From Catellatospora bangladeshensis (lineage in GTDB: Bacteria > Actinomycetota > Actinomycetes > Mycobacteriales > Micromonosporaceae), in NCBI RefSeq assembly GCF_016862575.1, contig NZ_BONF01000009.1, positions 186,001 to 250,000 of the forward strand: a stretch of DNA of 64,000 nucleotides, given 5' to 3'. Positions within the stretch are counted from its first letter, which is position 1. Every line of letters begins with the position of its first letter. Shown in pieces: positions 36,740-46,186 of this stretch. The position numbers and the translations under genes were made by a program. The notes beneath the pieces are model-generated. The model was not told the DNA's origin, ran no database searches, and saw only the letters and a program-made list of their open reading frames with translations.

Positions 36740-36806
36740 GTGCATTTTCGGGGAAAGCGCACGAACGCCGAGGGTGGGTGCTGCAGTTTCCCCGAAACTG
36801 CAGCAC
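36740..36806. repeat. REP-like inverted hairpin doublet
   Basis: Two hairpins with matching cores in opposite orientation. The second (36778-36806) has perfect 13-base arms, GTGCTGCAGTTTC and its complement, around the loop CCC. The first (36740-36762) has the complementary core TTTC-GGG-GAAA with GTGC/GCAC ends. They fill the gap before the coiled-coil gene. A pair of mirror-image REP units is the usual layout of BIME-type repeats. Confidence 0.6.
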
Positions 36807-36854
36807 GTGCCCCGCACACCAGTTCGAGCCACGAGCCGCTACGCTGCGCAGTTG

Positions 36855-37982
36855 ATGTCCACACCGCACACCGAAGAGACGACCCGGCCCTGCGCGCACT
36901 GCGGCAAGCCGGTCGTCCAGCGCGCCTCCGCCGGCCGGCCGTTCCGCTACTGCCGCGACAACGACGGCGCCTGCCAGTCCGCCGCACGTAACAGCCGGCT
37001 GCGCCACCGCAACTCCCCCGGGCTCGCGGGGCAGGTCGCGAAGGCGTTCGAGGTGGTCGAGCGGCTGGAGCAGGTCGCCGAGACCCTCACCGAGGCGCTG
37101 GAGGCGGAACTCTCCCCCACCGGCGTGGAGCGCCAGCTCGCCGAGGTGCGGGCCGAGGCCGCCGGGCAGGTCGCCACGGCGCACACCGAGCGTGACGAGG
37201 CCCGTCACGACGCCGAGCGCGCCGCCCGCCTCGCCCGTGAGGCCGCCGACGCCGCCGAGCGCGCCCGCGCCGACGCCGAGCTGGCCAAGCGCGACGCCGA
37301 GGAGCGTGCCGAGGCCGCGATCCGCACCGCCCGTGAGGCCGCCGACAGGGACGTCGCCGCCGCCCGGCAGCACGCCGCGGAGCAGGCCGAACGTGCCGAA
37401 CGGGCCGATGCCGCGGCGGCCGGGTCCGCGCGCGCCGCCACCGCGGCGCTGGGCGAACGGGACGCCGCGCGGCGGGATCAGGCCGCCGCTGACGCGCTGC
37501 GCGCTGAGGCGTACCGCGACCGTGATGCCACCCGTGCGGCCGCGGACCAGGTCCAGGCGGCCTTCGACCTGGCCCGCGCCGCCGCCGAGGAGGCCGCCCG
37601 CGAGGCCGAGGCGTCGAAGGTCGACCTGACCCGCGCCCAGCAGCAGCTCACCGCCGTGCAGGGGGAGCTCTCCGCGGCCCGCGAGGAGCACGCCCAGCAG
37701 GCCACTGCCGCTCGCGCGGAGCTGTCAGCCGCGCAGTCCGCCCTGGCCACGGCCGAGACCGGCCGCGCCGCCGCCGAGTCCCTCGCCCAGCAGCGCCAGA
37801 CCGACGTCACCGTGCTCACCGTGCAACGCGACGCGGCCGTGGCCGAGGCCGCCGCCCTGCGCGCCCGCGTCGACGAGCTGACCGGCCAGGTCGGCCAGCT
37901 CGCCGGCACCCTCACCCAGCTCACCGCGAAACTGACCGTCCCTGCCCAGCCCGACCTGAAGCCTGCCGAATCGGCAGCGTGA
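36855..37982 (+). CDS. Zinc-finger-headed long coiled-coil protein
   Basis: A 375-residue protein of unknown function. The head has four Cys in zinc-ribbon spacing: CAHCGKPVVQ (Cys13, Cys16), RYCRDNDGAC (Cys33, Cys40), close to the RYCSDxCR motif of small DNA-associated zinc domains. From about residue 55 to 360 it is Ala/Glu/Arg-rich and almost wholly helical, a long coiled coil like KfrA-type proteins (RAEAAGQVATAHTERDEARH, RDQAAADALRAEAYRDRDAT). The start is ATG 36855 or the TTG three bases upstream, with TACGCT six bases before the TTG. A role in DNA organisation is conjecture. Confidence 0.75.
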   Translation: MSTPHTEETTRPCAHCGKPVVQRASAGRPFRYCRDNDGACQSAARNSRLRHRNSPGLAGQVAKAFEVVERLEQVAETLTEALEAELSPTGVERQLAEVRAEAAGQVATAHTERDEARHDAERAARLAREAADAAERARADAELAKRDAEERAEAAIRTAREAADRDVAAARQHAAEQAERAERADAAAAGSARAATAALGERDAARRDQAAADALRAEAYRDRDATRAAADQVQAAFDLARAAAEEAAREAEASKVDLTRAQQQLTAVQGELSAAREEHAQQATAARAELSAAQSALATAETGRAAAESLAQQRQTDVTVLTVQRDAAVAEAAALRARVDELTGQVGQLAGTLTQLTAKLTVPAQPDLKPAESAA

Positions 37983-38052
37983 CCCGACCCGGTCCACCAG
38001 CCCGGCCAGCCCCGCGACAAGCAGCACCGTCCATGGGCGGCGCCGCCCCCTA

Positions 38053-38127
38053 GATCGCGCGACTTGCCTGGCACATGGCCGTATCTTGGGCCGGTTTTCG
38101 CCCAGGTGCCAGGCAAGTCCGGTGATC
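38053..38127. repeat. Large palindromic intergenic element
   Basis: A 75-base element bounded by GATC. Perfect 14-base arms (GACTTGCCTGGCAC at 38061-38074 and its complement at 38106-38119) enclose an inner TGGGC/GCCCA stem (38087-38091 and 38100-38104). It sits between the convergent coiled-coil and NADH dehydrogenase genes. It could be a bidirectional terminator or a repeat unit like those at 7.2 and 46.1 kb, although the sequence differs. Confidence 0.55.
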
Positions 38128-38188
38128 AAGGCGGCCGCGCGGCGGACGCGGCGGACGCGGGCACCGGGTCGGGCGGGCGGGATCCGGG

Positions 38189-39487
38189 TCAGGAGTCCTC
38201 GTCCCAGTTGATGGCCGGGGTGTCGATGCGGGTCGGGTCGAGGAGTTTGGCGGAGCGGTGGTTGGGGCGCAGGTAGAACTCCTCGGCCCAGGTGACGTAT
38301 GAGTGGATCTTCGAGCCCATGTCGCTGAGCAGTTCCAGGTGCACGCCCAGCCAGGCCGCGAACGCGAACCGGCCGTGGATCTCGTGCCGGTGCGGGCCGA
38401 TCTCGGCGACCGCGGCCTTGGTGCCGATCATGGCCATGATGCCCTTGTCGCGGTAGTGGAACGGCTGCGGCGCCTCGCCCCGGCTCTGCGCGACGATGTT
38501 GTCGGCGACCCACCGGCCGGACTGCTGCGCGACGCTGCCGAGCTGCGGCAGCGCCGCCTCGTCGCCGTACGGGATGTTCGCGACGTCGCCGATGGCGTAG
38601 ACGTGCGGGTGACCGGCGACGCTGAGGTCGGGCTCGACCTGGATGCGCCCGCCGTGCCCGGCGGTCAGGCCGGAGGCGGCGGCGATGTCCGCGGCCTTCT
38701 CACCGCCGCCCCAGACCACGAGCCTGGTCTTGATGACCGTGCCGTCGGCGAGGGTGACGGACTCGGGCGTGACCTCCTGCACGCGGGTGCCCAGGTGCAG
38801 GAGGACGCCGCGGTGTTTGAGCTGGCGGGCCGCGTAGTCGCCGGATTCGTGGCTGAACGCCGACAGCAGCGTCGGCCCGCCGTCCACCAGGATGATCTGC
38901 GCCTCGGCGCACGGCACGTCGTGGTGCACCCCCGGCATCACGTCGTGGACCAGTTCGGCCAGTGCGCCCGAGGTCTCGACCCCGGTGGGGCCGCCGCCGA
39001 CGATCACGAAGTTCAGCGCACCCTCGTCGACCAGCGCCGGGTTCGCGGCGACGTCCTGAAACACGGTGAGCACCCGGCCGCGGACCCGCAGCGCGTCCTC
39101 GACGCTGTACAACGGGAACGCGTGCTCGCGGGCGCCGGGGGTCTCGAAGAAGTTCGGCTGGGCACCGGCGGCGAGGACAAGGTGATCGGCGGTCAGGGTG
39201 TCGCCGGAGGCGAGGGTGACCGTCATCGCGCCGGGGTCGATCGCGGTCACGTCGTCCTTGCGCACGTTCACGCTCGGGTGGTGGCGGAAGAGACGGTCCA
39301 GGTCGAAGCGCACGTCCTTGGAGGTCAACTCGGCCGTGGCGACCTGGTAGAGCAGCGGCTGGAACTGCTGGAAGCCCGCGCGGTCGATCAGCTCGACCCG
39401 CATCCCGGGCTTGCCGGCCAGGCGCTTGGCGCAGGCGACCCCGGCCAGGCCGCCGCCCACGATGACCACGTTCACGTCTGCGCTCAT
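38189..39487 (-). CDS. ndh: Type II NADH dehydrogenase
   Basis: A 432-residue membrane-associated flavoenzyme that passes NADH electrons to quinone without pumping protons. It has two dinucleotide folds: FAD site VVIVGGGLAGVACAKRL near residue 7, and NADH site FVIVGGGPTGVETSGALAEL near residue 165. QQFQPLLYQVATAEL is the NDH-2 quinone-site-region motif. A C-terminal amphipathic stretch follows. GGGGAAG precedes the ATG at 39487. It is a single gene; with cytochrome bd it would make a short, uncoupled respiratory chain. Confidence 0.9.
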   Translation of the reverse strand: MSADVNVVIVGGGLAGVACAKRLAGKPGMRVELIDRAGFQQFQPLLYQVATAELTSKDVRFDLDRLFRHHPSVNVRKDDVTAIDPGAMTVTLASGDTLTADHLVLAAGAQPNFFETPGAREHAFPLYSVEDALRVRGRVLTVFQDVAANPALVDEGALNFVIVGGGPTGVETSGALAELVHDVMPGVHHDVPCAEAQIILVDGGPTLLSAFSHESGDYAARQLKHRGVLLHLGTRVQEVTPESVTLADGTVIKTRLVVWGGGEKAADIAAASGLTAGHGGRIQVEPDLSVAGHPHVYAIGDVANIPYGDEAALPQLGSVAQQSGRWVADNIVAQSRGEAPQPFHYRDKGIMAMIGTKAAVAEIGPHRHEIHGRFAFAAWLGVHLELLSDMGSKIHSYVTWAEEFYLRPNHRSAKLLDPTRIDTPAINWDEDS

Positions 39488-39578
39488 GATGTTCTTCCCC
39501 GTGTTCCGGCGGACCGGGCAGGCAATCATTCTCTCCCGCGGCGGGCGAGCCAGAGCCCGAACCGGAGAACCGGGCCGC

Positions 39579-40523
39579 TCAGCCGCCCGGATGACGCCGG
39601 GCGACCCGGGCCCACATGGCGCGCTGCGCGCGCAGCGTCGCGAAGCCCGTGACGATCAGGATCGCGATGTTGAGCAGCAGCTGCACCAGTGAGCCGCCCG
39701 CCTGGCCGGGGCTGCCGACGGCGAGCGAGACGCCCACGTCGGCGGCGGCCGGGATGGTGGTGACGGATACGAACACCCCGATCAGCGCGCTGGAGCGGGT
39801 GTGCGCCAGCGCGACCACCCCGGCGATGCCGGCCAGCAGCGCCACCGTCACCGAGTAGAAGTCGGGGGTGTAGATCAGGTGGGACACCGGCCGGATGCCC
39901 CGCGCGAACGCCTCGGGCACCAGTCCGGCGACGCTGACGAGCAGGGTGAACGCGTAGGCGGCGAGCACCGCCAGGGTGAAGCCCACCGTCAGCGCGAGCA
40001 TGCCGCGCCCGGCCAGGCGCCGCTCGCCGCGGTCGAGGCCCAGCGCGACGCCGGTGATGGCGCCGTACTCGGGTCCGAGGATCATCGCCGCGACGATGAG
40101 GATCTGCGAGTTGGTCAGCAGCCCCACCGCACCGATCACCCCCGCGACGACCAGCAGGAGCAGAAAACTCGGGGTGTACGCGGCGTCGGCGCGGATGCGC
40201 GCCTCCACTGCGGCCCAGACGGGCGCGCGGGACAGGCGGCGCGGCAGCCGTGCGGCGACGGCGTCGGTGTGCTCGGACAGGGCCAGCGCGACCGGGTCGG
40301 CGGTCAGCGAGCCGTGCCGGTCGACCTCCAGCGCGCGCAGGGTCGCCAGCACCCGGTCGGCGGCCGCCTGCAGCAGGTCGCATTCGAGCAGGTCGCCGGG
40401 GGGCTGCTGGATCGCGTCGCGGCGTACCGCCAGGTTGAGCACGCATGGGTCGGCGGCGAGCGCGGCCGCCACGCGGTCGGTGCGGTGCGGTGGGCTGACC
40501 AGCCGGAGACGGATCAGGTCCAA
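39579..40523 (-). CDS. DUF389 membrane protein
   Basis: A 314-residue membrane protein of the DUF389 family. A soluble N-terminal about 110 residues (RLVSPPHRTDRVAAALAADP) precedes about six membrane helices with the family signature QILIVAAMILGPEYGAITGV. The start is TTG at 40523 with GGAGG five bases upstream. It is divergent from the GH15 paralogue, sharing an AT-rich gap. Function of the family is not established to my knowledge. Confidence 0.85.
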   Translation of the reverse strand: MDLIRLRLVSPPHRTDRVAAALAADPCVLNLAVRRDAIQQPPGDLLECDLLQAAADRVLATLRALEVDRHGSLTADPVALALSEHTDAVAARLPRRLSRAPVWAAVEARIRADAAYTPSFLLLLVVAGVIGAVGLLTNSQILIVAAMILGPEYGAITGVALGLDRGERRLAGRGMLALTVGFTLAVLAAYAFTLLVSVAGLVPEAFARGIRPVSHLIYTPDFYSVTVALLAGIAGVVALAHTRSSALIGVFVSVTTIPAAADVGVSLAVGSPGQAGGSLVQLLLNIAILIVTGFATLRAQRAMWARVARRHPGG

Positions 40524-40650
40524 CCGGGCCTCCGGCCGAAGTCAGCTTGGCGAGTCGCAATGGTCCATAAAATATCACCAAACAGACTCTCGGCCGTGGA
40601 TCGGGGATGACGAGAATGCGGACCAGGATCAGCTTCCGGCGGGCGTCGTG

Positions 40651-42543
<1,893 letters not shown>

Positions 42544-42582
42544 GGGACGGGCCCGGCGACATGCGCCGGGCCCGGTGGACGG

Positions 42583-42780
42583 TCAGTCGAACTCGCCGGC
42601 GCGTACGCCGCCGACGAACGCCTGCCACTCCTGCTCGGTGAAGCTCAGCACCGGGCTGTCGGGGTTCTTGGCGTCGCGGACCAGGGCGCCCCCGTCGGTG
42701 CGGGCGACCTCGACGCAGCCGCCCTCCGGGTTGCAGCGGGTCGACTTGCGGAAGTGCGGGCTGGCGCGGTGCTCGGACAT
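42583..42780 (-). CDS. DUF397 small regulatory-partner protein
   Basis: A 65-residue protein: FRKSTRCNPEGGCVEVAR, then GGALVRDAKNPDSPVLSFTE and WQAFVGGVRAGEFD, the DUF397 pattern typical of actinobacteria. Such proteins usually sit beside an XRE/helix-turn-helix regulator and modulate it. No such regulator is adjacent here, so it is an orphan. GAGGAG precedes the ATG. Confidence 0.9.
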   Translation of the reverse strand: MSEHRASPHFRKSTRCNPEGGCVEVARTDGGALVRDAKNPDSPVLSFTEQEWQAFVGGVRAGEFD

Positions 42781-42926
42781 GATGGCTCCTCTTCCGGGTG
42801 GTCGCGGCGCGACTGCGCCGCACCTGTAGGAGGCGCCTGACGGGTGCTGGATACATTCTCGACAGACCCGCCGCGGGTACGGCAGCATCGGTCGCAGTCG
42901 ACCGGTCCTGCCGAGGGAGCCATCCC

Positions 42927-44135
42927 GTGCCACCTGCACCGATCTCCGCCAGGCAAGCGCGCAGGCGGCTCGCCTGGCTGGCGGCGGCCGTGACCGGCGC
43001 GACGGTCGCCCTGGTCGAGCTGCGTCACGGTGTCAGCCCCGGCCGGGCCCTGCCGGAGGGCTGGATGATCACCGTGATCGGCGGGCTGGCGCTGCGCCCG
43101 TCCGGCGGCCGCCCGCGCCCGGTGCCGCGCCGGCTGGCGCTGCTGTCCGTCGCGGCGGCCGCCGTGCTCGCCATCGCGTTCGCGCACGGGCCAGACCCCG
43201 CCGGGTGGGACTGGCTCTACCTGACCGGCGTCGCCGCGCTGCTGGTCGGCGTCGAGGCGGCTGAGGGCATGGGCGCGCGGTTCACCGACACGCTGCGGCA
43301 CCTGCTCGACAGCGGCGCGCTGCGGGCGCCCCGGCGCGAGGTGGGCGTCTTCCGGCGGACGCTGCGGCGGCGGGTGCGGCGTACCCGCCTGGTATGCGGG
43401 GCGCTGCTCGGCGGCGTCATGCTGGTCGCGTGGCTGGTCGTGGCCGCGCCGCGGCTGGGCGACTTCCTGACCCTGAACCCGGCGGTCATCGTTTTCCAGT
43501 CCCTGGCCGGGGTGGTGGCCGGCCAGTCGCTGGGCCGACTGGTCGCGTTCGGGTTCGCGTGGCGGATGCTGCACGTGGCCGACGACAGCTTCGTCATCAC
43601 CCCGGGTCACCCGGACGGCGCGGCCGGAATGCGCCCGATCGGGCGTTTCTACTTCCAGCAGTCGCTGGTCGCGGCCATCCCGGCGGTGTACCTGACCGCG
43701 TGGTGGCTCGCGATCCCCGCGCTGGCCCCGGACCAGCTCGCCTGGCGGCCGGTCTACCTGGCGCTGCTCGCGGTCGCCATCGTGTTCGAGGTGCTCGTCT
43801 TCCTGCTGCCCATGCTGCGGGTGCACCGGCTGATGGCGGCCTGGCGGCGCAGGTTCGCCGCGGAGGCCGACCGGCTGTCGGCGTCGATGGGTGCGCTGCG
43901 GCAGGCACTGGTGTCGACGGCCGACGACCACGACGCACTGAGCAGCCGGCTGGCCGCCGCGGCCGACTGGTACGCCGTGCTGCAGTCCGTGCCGCGGTGG
44001 CCCGTCGACGCCGGGCTGCGGCGCTGGTTCAGCCTCAACAACCTGGGCCTGCTGATCCCGTTCCTGTCGTACGTGTTCGGCAACCCCGAGTTCTGGGACA
44101 GCGTGGGCACCGTCGTGGGCGGCCTGCGGCACTGA
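42927..44135 (+). CDS. Polytopic membrane protein of unknown function
   Basis: A 402-residue protein with about seven hydrophobic segments; the first (about residues 17-34) is AWLAAAVTGATVALVEL. A long cytoplasmic-looking stretch (about residues 125-155) is Arg-rich. The C-terminal region has YAVLQSVPRWPVDAGLRRWF. The GTG start has GAGGGAG seven bases upstream. No family is recognised; its gene is followed by a membrane-tethered monooxygenase-like gene after 71 bases. Confidence 0.78.
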   Translation: MPPAPISARQARRRLAWLAAAVTGATVALVELRHGVSPGRALPEGWMITVIGGLALRPSGGRPRPVPRRLALLSVAAAAVLAIAFAHGPDPAGWDWLYLTGVAALLVGVEAAEGMGARFTDTLRHLLDSGALRAPRREVGVFRRTLRRRVRRTRLVCGALLGGVMLVAWLVVAAPRLGDFLTLNPAVIVFQSLAGVVAGQSLGRLVAFGFAWRMLHVADDSFVITPGHPDGAAGMRPIGRFYFQQSLVAAIPAVYLTAWWLAIPALAPDQLAWRPVYLALLAVAIVFEVLVFLLPMLRVHRLMAAWRRRFAAEADRLSASMGALRQALVSTADDHDALSSRLAAAADWYAVLQSVPRWPVDAGLRRWFSLNNLGLLIPFLSYVFGNPEFWDSVGTVVGGLRH

Positions 44136-44206
44136 GCCGGTGTGACGCAGCACCGGTGTTGATCTCCGTAACAGCGCGGCGCCGCCCGGCCGTGTTGGAT
44201 GGAGGC

Positions 44207-44797
44207 ATGAGCAGCAGCGACGCCGTACCGGTGACCGTGGCGATCACCCGCCGGGCCGATCCCAGCCATGCCCGCGAGATGATCGCGTGGATGCGGGCGG
44301 GCACGACGCTGGCCGAGGAGTTCCCCGGGTTCCTCGGGGCGGGCTGGGTGCGCCCCGGCCCCGGCTCCACCGAGTGGCACATGCTCTACCGGTTCGCCGA
44401 CGCCGCGGCGCTGGCCGGGTGGGAGCGCTCGGCGCAGCGGCAGTGGTGGCTGTCGTCGGCGCAGGGCATCGTCGAGCACGCCCGCACCGAGCGGCGGACC
44501 GGCATCGAGGGCTGGTTCGACCCGCCGCAGGAGCACAGCATCGAGGAGGCGCGCCCGGCCGCGCCGCCGCGCTGGAAGCAGGCGGTCACCATCTGGCTGG
44601 TGTTCTTCCCGCTCAGCCTGGCGGCCAACGCGGTCGCCTCGCGGGTGCTGGCCGGGGTGTCGCTGGTGTCGCGCACCCTGCTCATTACGCTGTGCCTCAC
44701 CCCGATCATGACGTACCTGCTGCTGCCGTGGATCACCCGGCGGCTGGAGTGGTGGCTGCACGGCCGCCCCGCCCCCTGGCGCGCCGCCCGGCGCTGA
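44207..44797 (+). CDS. ABM-domain protein with membrane tail
   Basis: A 196-residue protein. The N-terminal 100 residues are an antibiotic-biosynthesis-monooxygenase (dimeric alpha-beta barrel) domain: VAITRRADPSHAREMIAWMR and EFPGFLGAGWVRPGPGSTEW. Two C-terminal membrane helices (about residues 125-170: VTIWLVFFPLSLAANAVASR, then LLITLCLTPIMTYLLLPWI) follow. This two-part layout is known in uncharacterised ABM proteins. The ATG lies six bases after TTGGAT, a weak leaderless signal. An oxygenase activity is not proven. Confidence 0.85.
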   Translation: MSSSDAVPVTVAITRRADPSHAREMIAWMRAGTTLAEEFPGFLGAGWVRPGPGSTEWHMLYRFADAAALAGWERSAQRQWWLSSAQGIVEHARTERRTGIEGWFDPPQEHSIEEARPAAPPRWKQAVTIWLVFFPLSLAANAVASRVLAGVSLVSRTLLITLCLTPIMTYLLLPWITRRLEWWLHGRPAPWRAARR

Positions 44798-44834
44798 CCG
44801 GCCCGGACGGGCCCGGCTGGCAGATCTAGGTCTC

Positions 44835-44868
44835 TACATCGATACATCGCTATGCATGCGTTTAGCGT
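44835..44868 (+). promoter_or_regulatory. Tandem TACATCG motif and candidate -10 box
   Basis: TACATCG occurs twice, one base apart (44835-44841 and 44843-44849), in an AT-rich patch before the secreted-protein gene. TAGCGT at 44863-44868 may be its -10 box. The tandem motif might be a regulator site; no regulator is adjacent. Confidence 0.35.
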
Positions 44869-44901
44869 GGCGGCACCTGCCCCCTCCCCCGGAGGTATCC
44901 G

Positions 44902-45987
44902 ATGAGACTCCGCCGTATCCTGCCGGCGCTGCTGGCGACCCTGCTCGGCGCGGGCGCCGCCCTGGTCGCGACGGCGCCCGCCCAGGCGGCCACGCCCGAC
45001 CGCTGGGCGTTCGCGTTCATGGACAAGCCCCTGCCGCCCGCCGGCTACCTGATGGACCTGGCCCGGCAGTGGAAGAGCGACAACGTGCAGAACAGCACGG
45101 TCAGCCCGGGGGCGGTCGGCCGCTACCGGGTCGTCTTCCCGAACATCGCCTCCACCAACGGCGTGGCGCACGTGACCGCGGTCGCGGGCGACCCGCGCTG
45201 GTGCCAGGTGTGGAACTACTTCCCGCTGGGCGCGGACCAGATCGTCGACGTGCAGTGCTACAAGTACACGGGCGCCGTCGTCACCCAGGACTGGTCGGCG
45301 TTCACGGTCATGTACTCGACCAGCTCCGGCCTGCTCCCCGGGCCCAGCACCTACGCCTACCTGCAGGGCAAGTCGACCGGCGGCACGGTCACCTCGTACA
45401 ACCCGGTGGGCGGGATCAACACCTCGGTGCACCTCGGCGTCGGCACCGGCACCTACCGGGTGTTCCTACCCGGCGTCGGGGGGACCGCGCTCGCCGGCAA
45501 CCTGCAGGTGACCGCGCAGCACGGGAACAGCCCCCGCCGCTGCAAGGTCGACACCTGGCAGGTCACGCCCAACGGGGTGGACGTGGTGGTGCGCTGCTAC
45601 GACCACACCGGCGCGCCCGCCGACAGCTGGTTCGACCTGACCTACCACCGCGAGCGCTCCGTGTACGGCGCGTTCAGCCCGCCGAACCACTTCGCCTACC
45701 TGTGGACACCCGGCTGGCCCGGCACGGCCAGCTACAACTCCGTGGGCTCGGTCAACAACCTCACCCCGGCCGGCGCGGGGCTGCACTACATCGAGTTCCA
45801 CAAGGTCGGCGTGAAGGAGGGCCACATCCAGGTCACCGGATACAAGGGCGGCAACGAGTACTGCAACCTGCAGAACGTGTGGACCCTGTCCGGCTCGGTG
45901 GTGCTGGTCCGCAACGTGATCTGCTGGAAGGCGAGCGGCAGCCCCGCCTCGCCGCAGTCCTTCGTCAGTTACAGCTCGCGCGCCTGA
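44902..45987 (+). CDS. Secreted protein with three internal repeats
   Basis: A 361-residue exported protein. The signal peptide MRLRRILPALLATLLGAGAA ends at about AQA-ATP. The mature part is three related beta-rich units of about 105-110 residues (about 35-135, 140-245, 247-355), each with YxYL/FxYL near its start, GxYRVxFP or an equivalent strand, and a Cys pair (WCQVWNYFPLGADQIVDVQC; RCKVDTWQVTPNGVDVVVRC; YCNLQNVWTLSGSVVLVRNV then IC). The Cys pairs probably form disulphides. GGAGG lies seven bases before the ATG. No catalytic motif; a surface or binding role is possible. Confidence 0.82.
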   Translation: MRLRRILPALLATLLGAGAALVATAPAQAATPDRWAFAFMDKPLPPAGYLMDLARQWKSDNVQNSTVSPGAVGRYRVVFPNIASTNGVAHVTAVAGDPRWCQVWNYFPLGADQIVDVQCYKYTGAVVTQDWSAFTVMYSTSSGLLPGPSTYAYLQGKSTGGTVTSYNPVGGINTSVHLGVGTGTYRVFLPGVGGTALAGNLQVTAQHGNSPRRCKVDTWQVTPNGVDVVVRCYDHTGAPADSWFDLTYHRERSVYGAFSPPNHFAYLWTPGWPGTASYNSVGSVNNLTPAGAGLHYIEFHKVGVKEGHIQVTGYKGGNEYCNLQNVWTLSGSVVLVRNVICWKASGSPASPQSFVSYSSRA

Positions 45988-46044
45988 CCCGAACCCGGAC
46001 CGGGGCAGCCACGCCGCCGCCCCGGTCCACCCCCCGTGGGCTCA

Positions 46045-46139
46045 GCCAAGATCGCGCTGATCTTGCGCGGACTGTGGGGACGACACGCCCAAACAGGGCA
46101 TATGGGCAACAGTTCGCGCAAGATCGACGCGATCTTGGC
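46045..46139. repeat. Palindromic dispersed element, copy 2
   Basis: A 95-base element whose outer arms pair over 25 bases with two mismatches: GCCAAGATCGCGCTGATCTT at the left and its near complement ending at 46139. Its core (46059-46127) matches copy 1 at 7197-7263 closely, including the central GACACGCC...GGGCATAT part. It contains no gene and lies between two plus-strand genes. Confidence 0.75.
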
Positions 46140-46186
46140 GGGTGGGGCGGGGCAACCGCGCGGCGGGTTCGGCGCGTCCACTTTGT

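Noticed and set aside
36252-36854. Upstream in-frame extension of the coiled-coil gene
   Set aside because: It overlaps the small minus-strand gene and the hairpin pair; TACGCT and the TTG/ATG at 36852-36857 mark a better start.
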